Origin: Fictibacillus aquaticus
GTDB taxonomy: Bacteria > Bacillota > Bacilli > Bacillales > Fictibacillaceae
DNA length: 64,000 bases
Direction: 5' to 3'
NCBI RefSeq assembly: GCF_002245695.1
Contig: NZ_NOII01000011.1
Coordinates: 1 to 64,000, forward strand
The notes under the pieces: model-generated
Databases searched by the model: none
Told to the model about the DNA's origin: nothing
What the model saw: only the letters and a program-made list of their open reading frames with translations
Position numbers and translations under genes: made by a program
Part shown: one piece after another, positions 18,776 through 27,497 of the stretch
Layout of the letters: every line of letters starts with the position of its first letter
Position numbering within the stretch: the stretch's first letter is position 1

Positions 18776-19010
18776 AGACAAATAGAACAAAAGTAGTAGT
18801 GGAAATCTAGGGCCACCGAAGTGTCATTTTGTGTTCCGCTCTCTAAAAAATGCACATTAATAAAGGTATAAAGTCATGCGTTCGAATCCCTTAACTACAG
18901 CTGGGAAAGGGGTTTCCCCAAGTAGAACTTAATCCCTATACTCTTCACTTTTACATCTGCCCTTCAATAAAAAATGTCGAAACAAGCATCACTCTAAGCC
19001 AATAAAAAAA
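18776..19010. other. intergenic region without a recognisable gene
   Basis: Between the peptide operon promoter and the ygaD terminator I see no ORF with a start and ribosome site. It contains one small GC hairpin, GGGAAAGGGGTTTCCC (18902-18917), not followed by a T-run. Confidence 0.6.
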
Positions 19011-19047
19011 AGACGCCATTTCCGTAAAATCCGAAAATGACGCCTTC
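19011..19047 (-). terminator. ygaD terminator
   Basis: Minus strand AAGGCGTCATTTT / AAATGGCGTCTT stem with ~11-nt loop, followed by T-rich sequence. Confidence 0.8.
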
Positions 19048-19049
19048 TT

Positions 19050-20792
19050 TTAGTCCAGCTGCTGGACGGTAAACAGGTCATAGTATGAACCTTTCCGCTC
19101 CATCAGCTCCTGATGCGTTCCTGATTCTGTAATGCCTCCATGCTCAACAACTACGATTTTATCCGCATGTGTGATGGTTGCAAGCCGGTGGGCTACGATA
19201 AAGGTTGTTCTGTCCTTAGCAAGCTTTTCCAGCGCTTCTTGTATAAGATGCTCACTCTCAAGGTCAAGCGCCGATGTTGCTTCATCAAGTACGAGAATTG
19301 GCGGATTTTTCAAAAAGACGCGCGCGATCGCTACACGCTGCTTCTGGCCACCCGAAAGCTTGACGCCCCGCTCCCCAATTTTGGTGTCATAACCTTCAGG
19401 GAGGCTGCTGATAAATTCGTGCGCGTTTGCTGCCTTAGCAGCAGCGATGACTTCTTCACCCGTTGCTTCAGGATTTCCCATCAGAATGTTCGCTTTTACA
19501 GATTCACTGAAAAGAATATTATCCTGCAGTACCATGCCGATTTTATCGCGAAGAGTTCTGACCTGATAGCTGCGGATATCCTTCCCATCCAGAAGGATAG
19601 AGCCCCCTGTCACATCATAAAAACGCGGAAGAAGTCCAACGAGGGAGGATTTACCTCCCCCGCTCATTCCGACTAACGCCACAGTATCGCCAGCCTCAAT
19701 TTTAAGCGAAATTTGTTTCAAAACGTCTGGTTCATCTTCGTTGTACCGGAAGCTGACCTTGTCGAACGTGACCTCCCCTTTAACATGATGAAGAGGACGG
19801 GCATCTGGCTTATCGACAATGTCGTATTCCTCATCCATGAACTCAAACATGCGGTCCATGGAAGCAATGGACTGAGTTAGAGTGGTCGATGAATTCACAA
19901 GCCGCCTCAGCGGGTTATACAGCCTGTCCATATAGCCGACGAACGCTACGAGAGACCCTAGTGTGATATCCCCCTTCAGCGCTTCATATGCGGCAAATCC
20001 GATTACGAGCAGCGGAGCGATATCTGTAATCGTGTTTACAACAGAAAATGTCTTGGCGTTCCAAATGGTATGATCCATCGCCCTGTCGAGAAAATTACGA
20101 TTTCGGCGGTCGAACTGCTGCTGCTCATGCTCTTCAAGGGCAAAACTTCTGATGACTGATATACCCTGAACACGCTCATGCAGATGGCCTTGTACTTCAG
20201 CCAATGCTTGTGAACGATCCTTCGTCAGCTTCCTGAGCCGTGCGTAAAAGAATTTAACTGACAAACCATAAAACGGAAGCATGGAAAGCGCGACAACTGT
20301 CAGCCATACATCCATAGAGAACATAATAGCTGCAGCAATAATAATCGTCGCCATATCCAGCCAGACGTTCATGAGGCCTGTAATAACGAAAGTCTTCGTT
20401 TGTTCCACATCATGAATGACACGCGAGATGACCTCGCCTGATTTGTTATTGGAATAAAAGCGCAGACTCAGTTTTTGAATATGATCAAAAAGCCTGTCAC
20501 GAATATCATACAAAATTTTGCTGCCGACCCACTGCGCATAATATTGCCGCAAGTATTCGATTGGCGGGCGGAGTACTACAAAGACAAAAAAGGCTCCGCC
20601 CATCAAGTAATAAAGCTTCTCTTTCTTATCAGCCATGCTTAAGTCTGCCTGAATAATATCATCGACAACGACTTTTAAAATAAGCGGGGTCAGTAAAGGG
20701 ATGCCGAACTTAAGCAGGCCGATCAAGATCGTCCACACAATCTGCATCTTATAAGGTTTAACAAATTCTAAATATCTTTTTATACTGTCCAA
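19050..20792 (-). CDS. ygaD: ABC transporter, fused membrane and ATPase domains (YgaD)
   Basis: A ~580-residue MsbA/LmrA-like half-transporter: six-helix membrane domain (residues ~8-300), then ATPase with Walker [10 protein letters not shown], signature [14 protein letters not shown], Walker [12 protein letters not shown]. Likely a homodimeric exporter of lipids or drugs; substrate unknown. I prefer a TTG start at 20792 ([15 protein letters not shown]), which fits the YgaD N-terminus and has a GACGGTG site 6 nt upstream. An ATG at 20828 is possible but has no ribosome site. A dispersed repeat begins just upstream at 20861. Confidence 0.9.
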   Translation of the reverse strand: MDSIKRYLEFVKPYKMQIVWTILIGLLKFGIPLLTPLILKVVVDDIIQADLSMADKKEKLYYLMGGAFFVFVVLRPPIEYLRQYYAQWVGSKILYDIRDRLFDHIQKLSLRFYSNNKSGEVISRVIHDVEQTKTFVITGLMNVWLDMATIIIAAAIMFSMDVWLTVVALSMLPFYGLSVKFFYARLRKLTKDRSQALAEVQGHLHERVQGISVIRSFALEEHEQQQFDRRNRNFLDRAMDHTIWNAKTFSVVNTITDIAPLLVIGFAAYEALKGDITLGSLVAFVGYMDRLYNPLRRLVNSSTTLTQSIASMDRMFEFMDEEYDIVDKPDARPLHHVKGEVTFDKVSFRYNEDEPDVLKQISLKIEAGDTVALVGMSGGGKSSLVGLLPRFYDVTGGSILLDGKDIRSYQVRTLRDKIGMVLQDNILFSESVKANILMGNPEATGEEVIAAAKAANAHEFISSLPEGYDTKIGERGVKLSGGQKQRVAIARVFLKNPPILVLDEATSALDLESEHLIQEALEKLAKDRTTFIVAHRLATITHADKIVVVEHGGITESGTHQELMERKGSYYDLFTVQQLD

Positions 20793-20860
20793 TTGATGCA
20801 CCGTCTTTCTATATTCCTGTTTTCGCATACTTTGTAGCTATTAAAGAACTCAGAGTAGCA

Positions 20861-21047
20861 GTTGACCTCCGTTTCAGGCGCACGCTTTCCGCGGGGAGGG
20901 CGGTGAGCCCTCTCGGCGCTACGCGCCATTGAGAGGTCTCACCTTCCCGCTCGTCCCGCAGGATAAGGAAAGCTTCCCAGCAAGACATCGCACGAAGAAA
21001 ATGTGACCTCCATTTTCGAGGAGTCGGCACCTTACACTCCGTTCAAC
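20861..21047 (+). repeat. dispersed structured repeat, copy B
   Basis: Core of 187 bp beginning GTTGACCTCCG and ending GTTCAAC, without the internal long foldback. The variable hairpin is CCTCTC / GAGAGG around GGCGCTACGCGCC. A ~60-bp insertion precedes the 3' GGAGTCGGCACC block. A further ~190 bp downstream (to about 21236) resemble the downstream flanks of copies E and F (TAACTCCG..., AAAAGCAACA...TTTAGAAAAG). It fills the 20829-21250 gap, lies antisense to ygaD and ntdP, and holds no gene. Confidence 0.85.
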
Positions 21048-21251
21048 TTTAATCAATGATGGATTCAAGATGATCAAGCATTTGTGGTGAAAGAGTCAGC
21101 CAAAAAATGAAACAAGAATGGACACATTCTTTTAAGATAGCCTTGAAAATAATTTACATCTCGGGGGATAACTCCGTTGAGCTTTCTTTACAATACAAAC
21201 TCGTTTAAAAGCAACAACCTTTTTAGAAAAGAAAGATCCTTCCATAAAGAA

Positions 21252-21283
21252 ACAGAAAACCTGCTGATGGGTCAACAGGTTTT
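21252..21283 (-). terminator. ntdP terminator
   Basis: Minus strand AAAACCTG / CAGGTTTT stem with 12-nt loop followed by CTGTTTCTTT. Confidence 0.65.
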
Positions 21284-21295
21284 CTTCGTATTATA

Positions 21296-21823
21296 TTATC
21301 TTAATTCGAGGAACCGCTCATACCATTCTTCCACAAAACCAGGCTCAAACGGGCCTTTCTTCTGGGTAATCATGGACAGCAGCTCATTCAGATTCTTTTT
21401 TAAAATCGCATCAAGTTCCGGCGGATATTTCATCATTCTATGATGCAGCTTATATTCATCTTCATCCAAGAGAATATAAGTACCATCAGGAAAAACCTTT
21501 ACGTCCAAATCATAGTCGATATACTTCAGGGCCTCGTTATCCCACATGAATGGTGAGCCGAGATTGCAGTAGTAATAAATACCATCTTCCCTTAGCATGC
21601 CTATGACATTGAACCAAAGCTTCGAACTGAAATAGCAGATCGCTGGTTCGCGTGTTCTCCACTGTCTGCCGTCAGACTCTGTTACGATGATCCGGTCATT
21701 GCCGGCTACAATAATCTGAGAGCTTCCCTTTAAAATGGCCGTATCTCCCCAAGTACGGTGGAGATAGCCATTATGCTTATAGCTTTGAATGTTAATAATA
21801 CTTCCGGTTGCAGGAAAACTCAT
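21296..21823 (-). CDS. ntdP: nucleoside tri-/diphosphate phosphatase (DUF402 family, YgaC)
   Basis: A 175-residue DUF402 protein. The characterised Staphylococcus family member hydrolyses nucleoside tri- and diphosphates with divalent metal. Conserved acidic motifs are seen: [14 protein letters not shown] and LDEDEY, plus the N-terminal [17 protein letters not shown] lies 7 nt upstream of the ATG. Corresponds to B. subtilis ygaC, with the same order ygaD-ygaC-sspE, although ygaB is missing between ygaC and sspE here. Confidence 0.9.
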   Translation of the reverse strand: MSFPATGSIINIQSYKHNGYLHRTWGDTAILKGSSQIIVAGNDRIIVTESDGRQWRTREPAICYFSSKLWFNVIGMLREDGIYYYCNLGSPFMWDNEALKYIDYDLDVKVFPDGTYILLDEDEYKLHHRMMKYPPELDAILKKNLNELLSMITQKKGPFEPGFVEEWYERFLELR

Positions 21824-22273
21824 ATGCCGCTCCTTTCTGCCCGAGTTCCGGAAGCCAATGGGTTACCCTATTTACTTGTCCGCTCCTTCTCTTTCGTTTT
21901 TTTCTTTTTGGTAATTCACCAGCTTCTTCTTCATTCCCTCGTACTTTTTGTGTCTACCCAGCGTTCATTGCCTGAAAAGTTGTTTGGTTTTTGGTGAGTA
22001 TCGAAGCTCTCCGTTAGCTTCAATCTCCGGCTCCGCTATACCTTAGCGATAGAACTGCTTTTTAAAAACCTATAGTCTCTTCTTTATTATATCGTTTTAA
22101 GAATAGTTTGGAAATGATAGTGTCCCTATACAGGCAAAAGAAAAGCGCCTTTTTTTTGCGTTCATCTCCAGAATAGTTTTCCCAACAATGTAAAAGCCCA
22201 AACGGAATGCATGTTATGTAGAGGTGTACCAGAGGATCAATTAGTTTTTTGCGGCCATTTGTATGGGGTGTCT
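21824..22273. other. intergenic region without a supportable gene
   Basis: B. subtilis has ygaB in this interval, but no ygaB-like ORF is present here. Only very short minus-strand ORFs without convincing ribosome sites occur. An A-rich/T-rich hairpin-like run (about 22132-22158) is the only other structure. The interval may hold the sspE-distal remains of a deleted gene. Confidence 0.5.
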
Positions 22274-22340
22274 GGGGTACGGTACTCATAAAGAAATTCC
22301 CTTTACTGTCATTATTTCTTCATTAACGGTACCGTACCCC
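22274..22340. repeat. short palindrome family, copy P2
   Basis: GGGGTACGGTAC (22274-22285) and its inverse GTACCGTACCCC (22329-22340), separated by 43 nt. It lies just beyond the sspE terminator. Confidence 0.85.
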
Positions 22341-22360
22341 ACTTTTATAAGTTCACGCAG

Positions 22361-22392
22361 AAAAGCGCCCCCTTGTGTTAGGGAGCGCTTTT
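22361..22392 (-). terminator. sspE terminator
   Basis: Stem AAAAGCGCTCCC / GGGGGCGCTTTT with 8-nt loop, directly after sspE. Confidence 0.8.
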
Positions 22393-22403
22393 GCTTGCAG
22401 AGG

Positions 22404-22580
22404 TTACTGTTGGTTTTTGCGTTGAGCAGACTGTTGATTTTGCTGACGAACTTCTTGAGCGTTAGTCTCAGCAGCAAATTCAGTGCCATACTGACCAGCT
22501 TGACCAGCTTGAGCGTTCTGTTGACGCTGTTGCTGAGCTTTTTGTTGTTGCTGTTGGTTTTGTTGTTGTTTTTTGTCCAT
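22404..22580 (-). CDS. sspE: gamma-type small acid-soluble spore protein
   Basis: A 58-residue Gln/Asn/Ala-rich protein that starts MDKKQQQNQQQQQ and contains YGTEFAAET, which includes the GPR protease cleavage signature (E-F-A). That is diagnostic of gamma-type SASP, a spore amino acid reserve degraded on germination. It has only one cleavage site and one repeat unit, whereas B. subtilis SspE has two, so this is a short form. A GGAGGTG ribosome site is present. Position beside ygaC matches B. subtilis. Confidence 0.92.
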   Translation of the reverse strand: MDKKQQQNQQQQQKAQQQRQQNAQAGQAGQYGTEFAAETNAQEVRQQNQQSAQRKNQQ

Positions 22581-22776
22581 GTTTTTTCACCTCCACGCAA
22601 ATTAATTTAACCCGCTTTAAACTCAAATATGTAACGAAAATAACTCTTTTTCGAAACAGAATTTGGTATGTTTAAAGGCTTTCAACAATGGAAATAAAGA
22701 AGGATTTGTCCTCCTGAAGATCGGGAATAAAAAGTGCTGAACAACAAAAAATAACGACGAAAGCGAGGAGAGAATT

Positions 22777-23001
22777 ATGTACATTGGAAGAGACATGACA
22801 GAACTGAGTATGACGGCAAAGAAGGATTGGAAAGACAGCGAGCTGGCATTTTTCCATCATTCCCTTCAGCAGATGGCACCTTATTTGAACGAAGAAGGTA
22901 CCTCTATCCACCGTGAAATCATTAAAGAAATAGAAGCACGCGGCGGATTGCAGCGCAGCGAAGCTGATTGGCAGCACGGAACTGAACAGCAGTATGACTG
23001 A
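22777..23001 (+). CDS. small conserved protein, YfhS-like
   Basis: A 74-residue hydrophilic protein (MYIGRDMTELSM..., HHSLQQMAPYLNEEGTSIHREII, ending HGTEQQYD). It resembles the small Bacillus protein YfhS, which lies in the same neighbourhood; function unknown, possibly sporulation related. GAGGAG lies 7 nt upstream. The gene is transcribed away from sspE and is followed by a palindromic repeat. Confidence 0.75.
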   Translation: MYIGRDMTELSMTAKKDWKDSELAFFHHSLQQMAPYLNEEGTSIHREIIKEIEARGGLQRSEADWQHGTEQQYD

Positions 23002-23014
23002 TCATTTAACTTTT

Positions 23015-23081
23015 GGGGTACGGTACTCATTGCTGTGAGCAACTTTATTACTCAAGAAAAACTGGAAACGTACCGTACCCC
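23015..23081. repeat. short palindrome family, copy P3
   Basis: GGGGTACGGTAC (23015-23026) and GTACCGTACCCC (23070-23081), flanked by TTTT on the left and AAA on the right. It stands between two convergent genes and may serve as their terminator. Confidence 0.85.
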
Positions 23082-23142
23082 AAATCCCAAATCCATTCAG
23101 TGCATAAAAAAACCGGCTATCGCGAGATGCCGGTATCCGTTC

Positions 23143-23895
23143 TTAAAAGCTGTATGATTGTCCTCCGTCAACATTGAGCGTTGCTCCAGATATCCATGAT
23201 GCGCGTTTTGATGCGATGAACACAACGGCATCAGCGACTTCCTCAACGGTGCCAAAACGGCCAGCTGGGATATTCTGCTCAACGAACGCTGCGATTTTCT
23301 CAGGATCTTGTTCCATTCTCTTTTTCCAGTTTCCTGTTTCATGGAGAATAGATCCTGGTGCTATACCGTTAACACGCACTCCGTGGCTGATCATTTCATC
23401 TGCGAATGATTTAGTGAAGGAGATGAGAGCGGCTTTGCTCGCGTTATACGTTGGCTTCCCTCCTGATTCTCGTCCGAAGATAGATGAAATTTGTACAATT
23501 GATCCTTCACCACGCTCTTTCATCACAGCGCCGGCTAACTGACTAAGGTGAACGGCTGAAATATAGTTCAGATGCATGGCCTGCTCAAACGTACTGATGT
23601 TTGTTTCCATAACGCTGCTGCCGTTGCTCCCTCCTGCATTGTTAACTAGAACATCAATCGTCCCGAACTGCTTAAGAAAACCTGAAAAAATTCTCTCTCT
23701 GTCTTCTTTTTCTGTAACATCACCTTGAAACGGAGTAAAGCCTTGAGCATCTGCTACTTGTTTGAGTAAATCACCGTCTCTTCCAACGATTCCGACTAAA
23801 GCACCTTCCTCTTTAAACGCCTTAGCGATAGCAAGTCCAATCCCTTTAGAACCGCCTGTTACAAGTACCTTTTTTCCGTCTAAATGCAAATTCAC
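23143..23895 (-). CDS. short-chain dehydrogenase/reductase
   Basis: A 250-residue classical SDR with TGGSKGIG cofactor loop, NNAGG, catalytic Ser (QISSIFG) and YNASK. It resembles 3-oxoacyl-ACP reductase-like enzymes; the substrate is unknown. B. subtilis has fabL at this place, but the active-site pattern here (Y-x3-K, YNASK) and the sequence do not look like FabL. The ATG overlaps the mutY stop (23892-23895), so it is co-transcribed with mutY. Confidence 0.88.
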   Translation of the reverse strand: MNLHLDGKKVLVTGGSKGIGLAIAKAFKEEGALVGIVGRDGDLLKQVADAQGFTPFQGDVTEKEDRERIFSGFLKQFGTIDVLVNNAGGSNGSSVMETNISTFEQAMHLNYISAVHLSQLAGAVMKERGEGSIVQISSIFGRESGGKPTYNASKAALISFTKSFADEMISHGVRVNGIAPGSILHETGNWKKRMEQDPEKIAAFVEQNIPAGRFGTVEEVADAVVFIASKRASWISGATLNVDGGQSYSF

Positions 23896-24998
23896 AGTAA
23901 GATTGCCTCCTTTGCGAGCTTGATCATTTTCTGGTGCGAGACCGGAAATGCTAATTTTTCAGCTTCTGTCAGTGGCACTGCCTTCCAGTCTTTCGAAAGC
24001 TCATCCGGTTCAGCCGTAATCACGGCTTCCCAAACATCGATCTCCCATTTCAGATGAGAAAAAACATGTTCAATATATCCGATTTTTCCTTTAAACGATA
24101 TTTCCACACCCGTTTGTTCATAAACATAAGACTGCAGCTCTTCACTCCCAGCTGAATCGTTTAACAACCCTGTTTCTATATTAGGAAATTCCCATAAACT
24201 TGCGAGCAGCCCTGTAGAAGAACGTTTATGAATGAGCATCCTGCCTTGCTGATCATAAGCAATAACTGCAGACATCTTGGCTAGCTTTACCTTTGTTTTT
24301 TTCGTCTTAATTGGAAGTTCCTGCTGTCTGCCTTCTGCGAATGCCCGGCACTCCTGCTGTACGGGACATATAAGGCATGCTGGCGACCTTGGAGTGCATA
24401 TGATCGCACCAAGTTCCATCAATGCCTGATTAAATGAAGAAGGATCTTCATGCGAAATAAGGCTGCGGACTGCTTGTTCGAATAACTTTCTTGTTTTGGG
24501 CTTAGCGATATCTTCTTCAATTAATAAAATCCTTGAAAGGACTCGCATAACGTTTCCGTCCACCGCAGGCTCAGGAACGCCATATGCGATGCTCAGTACA
24601 GCACCTGCTGTATAGGGCCCGACACCTCTGAGGTTGGATATTTCCTCTGGTGTATTTGGAACGATCCCTCCGTATCTTTCCTGCACCTCTTTAACAGCGG
24701 TTTGCAAATTCATAACTCGGGAATAATAACCTAAACCTTCCCACGCTTTCATAACCTGCTCAGGTTCGGCATCTGCCAGATCTTTGAGCTCAGGAAACTT
24801 TTCCATGAAGTTATTGAAGTAGGGAATAACGGTATCGACCCGAGTCTGCTGGAGCATAATTTCCGATACCCACACTCGGTAGGGATCGCTGTTTTCCCGC
24901 CACGGCAGTTTCCGGTGATTTTCCCGGTACCAGTTTAACAAGGCGTCTTGAAACGATTGTATGGGGAAATCAGTAGTGTATGTGTCTGGCTCGTTCAA
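23892..24998 (-). CDS. mutY: adenine DNA glycosylase MutY
   Basis: A 368-residue glycosylase that removes adenine mispaired with 8-oxoguanine. Catalytic Glu in SEIMLQQTRVDT, HhH motif LRGVGPYTAGAV, catalytic Asp in AVDGNVMR, the [4Fe-4S] cluster C-x6-C-x2-C-x5-C (CTPRSPACLICPVQQEC) and a C-terminal NUDIX-like 8-oxoG recognition domain are all present. It overlaps the genes on both sides by 4 nt, an operon with the upstream 107-residue protein and the downstream SDR. Confidence 0.96.
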   Translation of the reverse strand: MNEPDTYTTDFPIQSFQDALLNWYRENHRKLPWRENSDPYRVWVSEIMLQQTRVDTVIPYFNNFMEKFPELKDLADAEPEQVMKAWEGLGYYSRVMNLQTAVKEVQERYGGIVPNTPEEISNLRGVGPYTAGAVLSIAYGVPEPAVDGNVMRVLSRILLIEEDIAKPKTRKLFEQAVRSLISHEDPSSFNQALMELGAIICTPRSPACLICPVQQECRAFAEGRQQELPIKTKKTKVKLAKMSAVIAYDQQGRMLIHKRSSTGLLASLWEFPNIETGLLNDSAGSEELQSYVYEQTGVEISFKGKIGYIEHVFSHLKWEIDVWEAVITAEPDELSKDWKAVPLTEAEKLAFPVSHQKMIKLAKEAILL

Positions 24999-25318
24999 TC
25001 TTTTCCCTCCAAGTTTTGTTTAATAAACGCCCAGCAATGCAGCTTGGCTGCACCGCCGTCGATCATCTCGTGAAGCTTTGAATAAACTGGCACATCTTTT
25101 TGAAGCCTTGCTTCTTTTAAAGATAAATACATGCTATAGGTTTCCACCTTAAAAAACTCAACATAAAGGCTGTCTTGGTCAGCCGCTTTATACCAATGAA
25201 CATCGGCAGCACCACCTGCATTAAGCTTGCTTGAAATGCTGTTCATAAGCGTTTTATACTGTTCATCAAACTCTGCTTTTATTTTATACTCCATAAAGAC
25301 TGTAATTTCGTCATTCAT
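24995..25318 (-). CDS. small conserved protein of unknown function upstream of mutY
   Basis: A 107-residue soluble protein that I do not recognise with confidence. The pattern of alternating strands and helices (VFMEYKIKAEF, DVHWYKAADQDSLYVEFFKV) is like a dimeric alpha/beta-barrel (ferredoxin-like) domain; this is an inference. Its stop overlaps the mutY start by 4 nt, so it is translationally coupled to mutY and is divergent from yfhP. Confidence 0.75.
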   Translation of the reverse strand: MNDEITVFMEYKIKAEFDEQYKTLMNSISSKLNAGGAADVHWYKAADQDSLYVEFFKVETYSMYLSLKEARLQKDVPVYSKLHEMIDGGAAKLHCWAFIKQNLEGKD

Positions 25319-25358
25319 AGTATCACTCCATTTATAAGGTAAGGAGGTGCGGTTATTT

Positions 25359-26357
25359 ATGGATACAGGAACTCATATTGTCATGGGGATCGGACTTGGC
25401 GGTCTGGCGATGATCGATCCAGCGATTGCTGCTGACCCAATCACATCACAGGCTGTGATTGCTGGTACGCTAATCGGCTCTCAAGCCCCAGACTTCGATA
25501 CGGTTTTAAAATTAAAAAACAATGCTGTTTATATAAGAAATCACCGGGGAATCACTCATTCACTCCCCGCCTTAGTGATATGGCCTTTGCTCTTGGCAGG
25601 AATCATCCACCTTTTTGTTCCAGGAGCTGACGGCATGAAACTCCTGCTTTGGACTGCTATTGCTGTTATTTTGCATGTTTTCGTGGATATTTTCAACGCA
25701 TATGGTACTCAAGCATTGTACCCAGTTTCGAAAAAATGGGTTGCCCTTGGGGTGATCAGCATATTTGATCCGTTTATTTTCTTCATTCACCTGCTTGGAA
25801 TTATGCTCTGGTACGGCGGGAGCGACCCTGGCAAAACTTTTGCAGCGATTTATGCGATCCTGGTTTTTTATTATATATGGAGGATAATTGCACGCAAAAA
25901 GGCTGATGCCTTAATTCGCAGAAAGATTCCAGAGGCTGTGGAGATCATTGCTTCACCCGCAATTAGATACGGTCAATACCACCTTGCCATCAAGACACCC
26001 AAACAATTTATCGTTGCGGGTCTGCAGGGCGGTGAGCTGACTGTCTGGGACGTATTCGACCGCGAACCGGTTCCGGAGAATACGATGATTGCTGCGGCAA
26101 ATAAAGATAAAAATCTAGCCGCCTTCCTTTCCTTCTCACCGGTTTACCGCTGGGAAATCGAGAAAAATGAATACGGCCATGAAATTAGATATATTGATCT
26201 CCGTTACAGAAGCAAAGGACATTACCCATTCGTAGCACTCGCACAGCTCGATGAAGAACTGAACGTGATCACTTCTTATACAGGCTGGGTATACAGTGAA
26301 GACCGGCTGCGCAAGAAGCTTGATTACTCACCTTTAGATATTGTTAAAAACGAGTAG
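25359..26357 (+). CDS. yfhP: membrane-bound metal-dependent hydrolase YfhP (DUF457)
   Basis: A 332-residue protein of the YdjM/DUF457 family. The N-terminal half has several membrane helices with conserved His/Asp motifs (MDTGTHIVMG, GSQAPDFDTV, NHRGITHS, HVFVDIFNAYGT) that suggest a metal site. The C-terminal ~130 residues are soluble. The start at 25359 lies 9 nt after AAGGAGGTG; the GTG inside that site is not used. Function is uncertain; B. subtilis YfhP is reported as a regulator of a nearby gene. Confidence 0.9.
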   Translation: MDTGTHIVMGIGLGGLAMIDPAIAADPITSQAVIAGTLIGSQAPDFDTVLKLKNNAVYIRNHRGITHSLPALVIWPLLLAGIIHLFVPGADGMKLLLWTAIAVILHVFVDIFNAYGTQALYPVSKKWVALGVISIFDPFIFFIHLLGIMLWYGGSDPGKTFAAIYAILVFYYIWRIIARKKADALIRRKIPEAVEIIASPAIRYGQYHLAIKTPKQFIVAGLQGGELTVWDVFDREPVPENTMIAAANKDKNLAAFLSFSPVYRWEIEKNEYGHEIRYIDLRYRSKGHYPFVALAQLDEELNVITSYTGWVYSEDRLRKKLDYSPLDIVKNE

Positions 26358-26390
26358 ACTGATCCAGAATTTCCGGATCAGTCTTTTTTA
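26356..26390. terminator. bidirectional terminator between yfhP and yfhJ
   Basis: Stem GACTGATCC / GGATCAGTC with T6 on the plus side. Confidence 0.8.
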
Positions 26391-26629
26391 TAACGCTTAA
26401 ATTTAGGGTTGTCGCTGCTGTATTCGTGCAGCCTCGGTCCATACGATTTTATCCAAGAAAGAACCATCGCCTCAGTTGCCTCTTTTCCGGAATATTCATA
26501 CCCTGCACGTGCTCTGGACGATTCAAAATCCTCCCAAAGCCCTTCTACCCATGTTCGTGCTTCTTCTTTCGTAAGGCTTCTGTTTATGTTTAAAAGCACC
26601 TCGGATAATTTGTCAAAACGCTCTTCCAT
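26378..26629 (-). CDS. yfhJ: YfhJ family protein (WVELL motif)
   Basis: An 83-residue soluble protein with the family motif EARTWVEGLWEDFESS...AGYEYSGKEATE and C-terminal SYGPRLHEY, as in YfhJ (WVELL family). Function unknown. The start at 26629 follows GGAGG; a longer ORF lacks a ribosome site. Divergent from sspK, an arrangement shared with B. subtilis. Confidence 0.9.
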   Translation of the reverse strand: MEERFDKLSEVLLNINRSLTKEEARTWVEGLWEDFESSRARAGYEYSGKEATEAMVLSWIKSYGPRLHEYSSDNPKFKRYKKD

Positions 26630-26668
26630 TTTTCTCCCTCCTGTCCCATTATTTAAGGTTTTTTCCGT

Positions 26669-26698
26669 CACATAAAGGCTTTCCAAGGGTTCATACTA
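26669..26698 (+). promoter_or_regulatory. sigma-G type promoter of sspK
   Basis: A perfect sigma-G -10 CATACTA (26692-26698) with CACATA (26669-26674) 17 bp upstream, 32 bp before the sspK start. SASP genes are sigma-G dependent. Confidence 0.65.
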
Positions 26699-26729
26699 GA
26701 ACAGAACCGATTTTAAGGAGGGCTTTTAT

Positions 26730-26885
26730 ATGAGAAACAAGTCAAAGAACTTCCCAAATCGGATCTCCGTCTCTGGTGAAGCACGGGCAAAGGAAGAATT
26801 CACTTCCAAGCGCCCGGACGGCAGTATCCGCGACCATCCTCAGGAGCGGATGTTCTTGTCCAACCAGCACCGGGACGATCAGTAA
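26730..26885 (+). CDS. sspK: small acid-soluble spore protein K
   Basis: A 51-residue SASP. The pattern GEARAKEEFTSKRPDGSI followed by DHPQERM matches SspK (PRAKDDYASKRADGSI...HPQERM). It is made in the forespore and resides in the spore core. AAGGAGG lies ~8 nt upstream of ATG 26730. Same position as in B. subtilis between yfhJ and yfhH. Confidence 0.9.
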   Translation: MRNKSKNFPNRISVSGEARAKEEFTSKRPDGSIRDHPQERMFLSNQHRDDQ

Positions 26886-26923
26886 CTCTTACGGTTATGA
26901 ATTTTATACTGGGGGTGTCACGA

Positions 26924-27091
26924 ATGAACAAGAAACAGTTCTTTCAGCCAAACCTGTTTAACGCTAATTATTCCGACCCATTTCACTCCCCACGGGCTAA
27001 TTCAAAGCACGCGTATAATCAAGTTAACGGGGAAACCCAGCAAGCACTGAATAACTATGTGCTTGAAGTTCAAACACGTAAGCGTTCATAG
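26924..27091 (+). CDS. YpzG-like small protein
   Basis: A 55-residue basic protein containing QVNGETQ and ending VLEVQTRKRS, which resembles the small Bacillus YpzG family; function unknown, probably spore related. The ATG at 26924 is preceded by GGGGGTG. It follows sspK by 38 nt and may share the sspK transcript. Confidence 0.7.
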   Translation: MNKKQFFQPNLFNANYSDPFHSPRANSKHAYNQVNGETQQALNNYVLEVQTRKRS

Positions 27092-27123
27092 TGAGGAATA
27101 GGGAAGCGCAGCCGCTTCCCTAT

Positions 27124-27435
27124 TTATGTTGTGATGAGCATAGAAGCTGGATATGCCTCAAGTTCCTGCTGGCCGTTTTTGTAGCCCCATGCAAAAACTC
27201 CGTTCATATAAACGAGCTTGAACGTGGAACCTGGGTCGCCTTCGAGTTCATACGTATTCCCGCTTTCAAATTGCTCTAGATCTACAAGATAGCTTTTGGC
27301 GAGCGAAATTTTTCTATCGTAAACAGCAAATTCGCTTACCATGCCCATCTGCTCTGCTTTTTGTGCTTTTGCTCTCAAAGCCGCTATTTCCATCTGAAGT
27401 TCATGCTCTGTCATTTCACTGAATCGTTTTTCCAT
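27124..27435 (-). CDS. yfhH: YfhH family protein (DUF1811)
   Basis: A 103-residue protein matching YfhH: MEKRFSEMTEHELQMEIA, helical N-terminus with KAQKAEQMG, then FKLVYMNGVFAWGY. Function unknown. Convergent with the YpzG-like gene; the reductase gene at 27498 is divergent from it. Confidence 0.9.
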   Translation of the reverse strand: MEKRFSEMTEHELQMEIAALRAKAQKAEQMGMVSEFAVYDRKISLAKSYLVDLEQFESGNTYELEGDPGSTFKLVYMNGVFAWGYKNGQQELEAYPASMLITT

Positions 27436-27497
27436 TGTTTCCGACCTTTCTTTTCTATACGATATATCTATATTTTTAAAATCAGGAGTGATAAATT

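Noticed and set aside
18860-18920. A possible tRNA T-arm (GTTCGAATCCC) upstream of the peptide operon
   Set aside because: No matching D or anticodon arm and no acceptor stem around it; chance similarity.
21870-22060. Two tiny minus-strand ORFs with overlapping stop/start upstream of ntdP
   Set aside because: They have 20-30 codons, their Shine-Dalgarno-like sequences directly abut the start codons, and no family is recognisable. Evidence is too weak to call genes.
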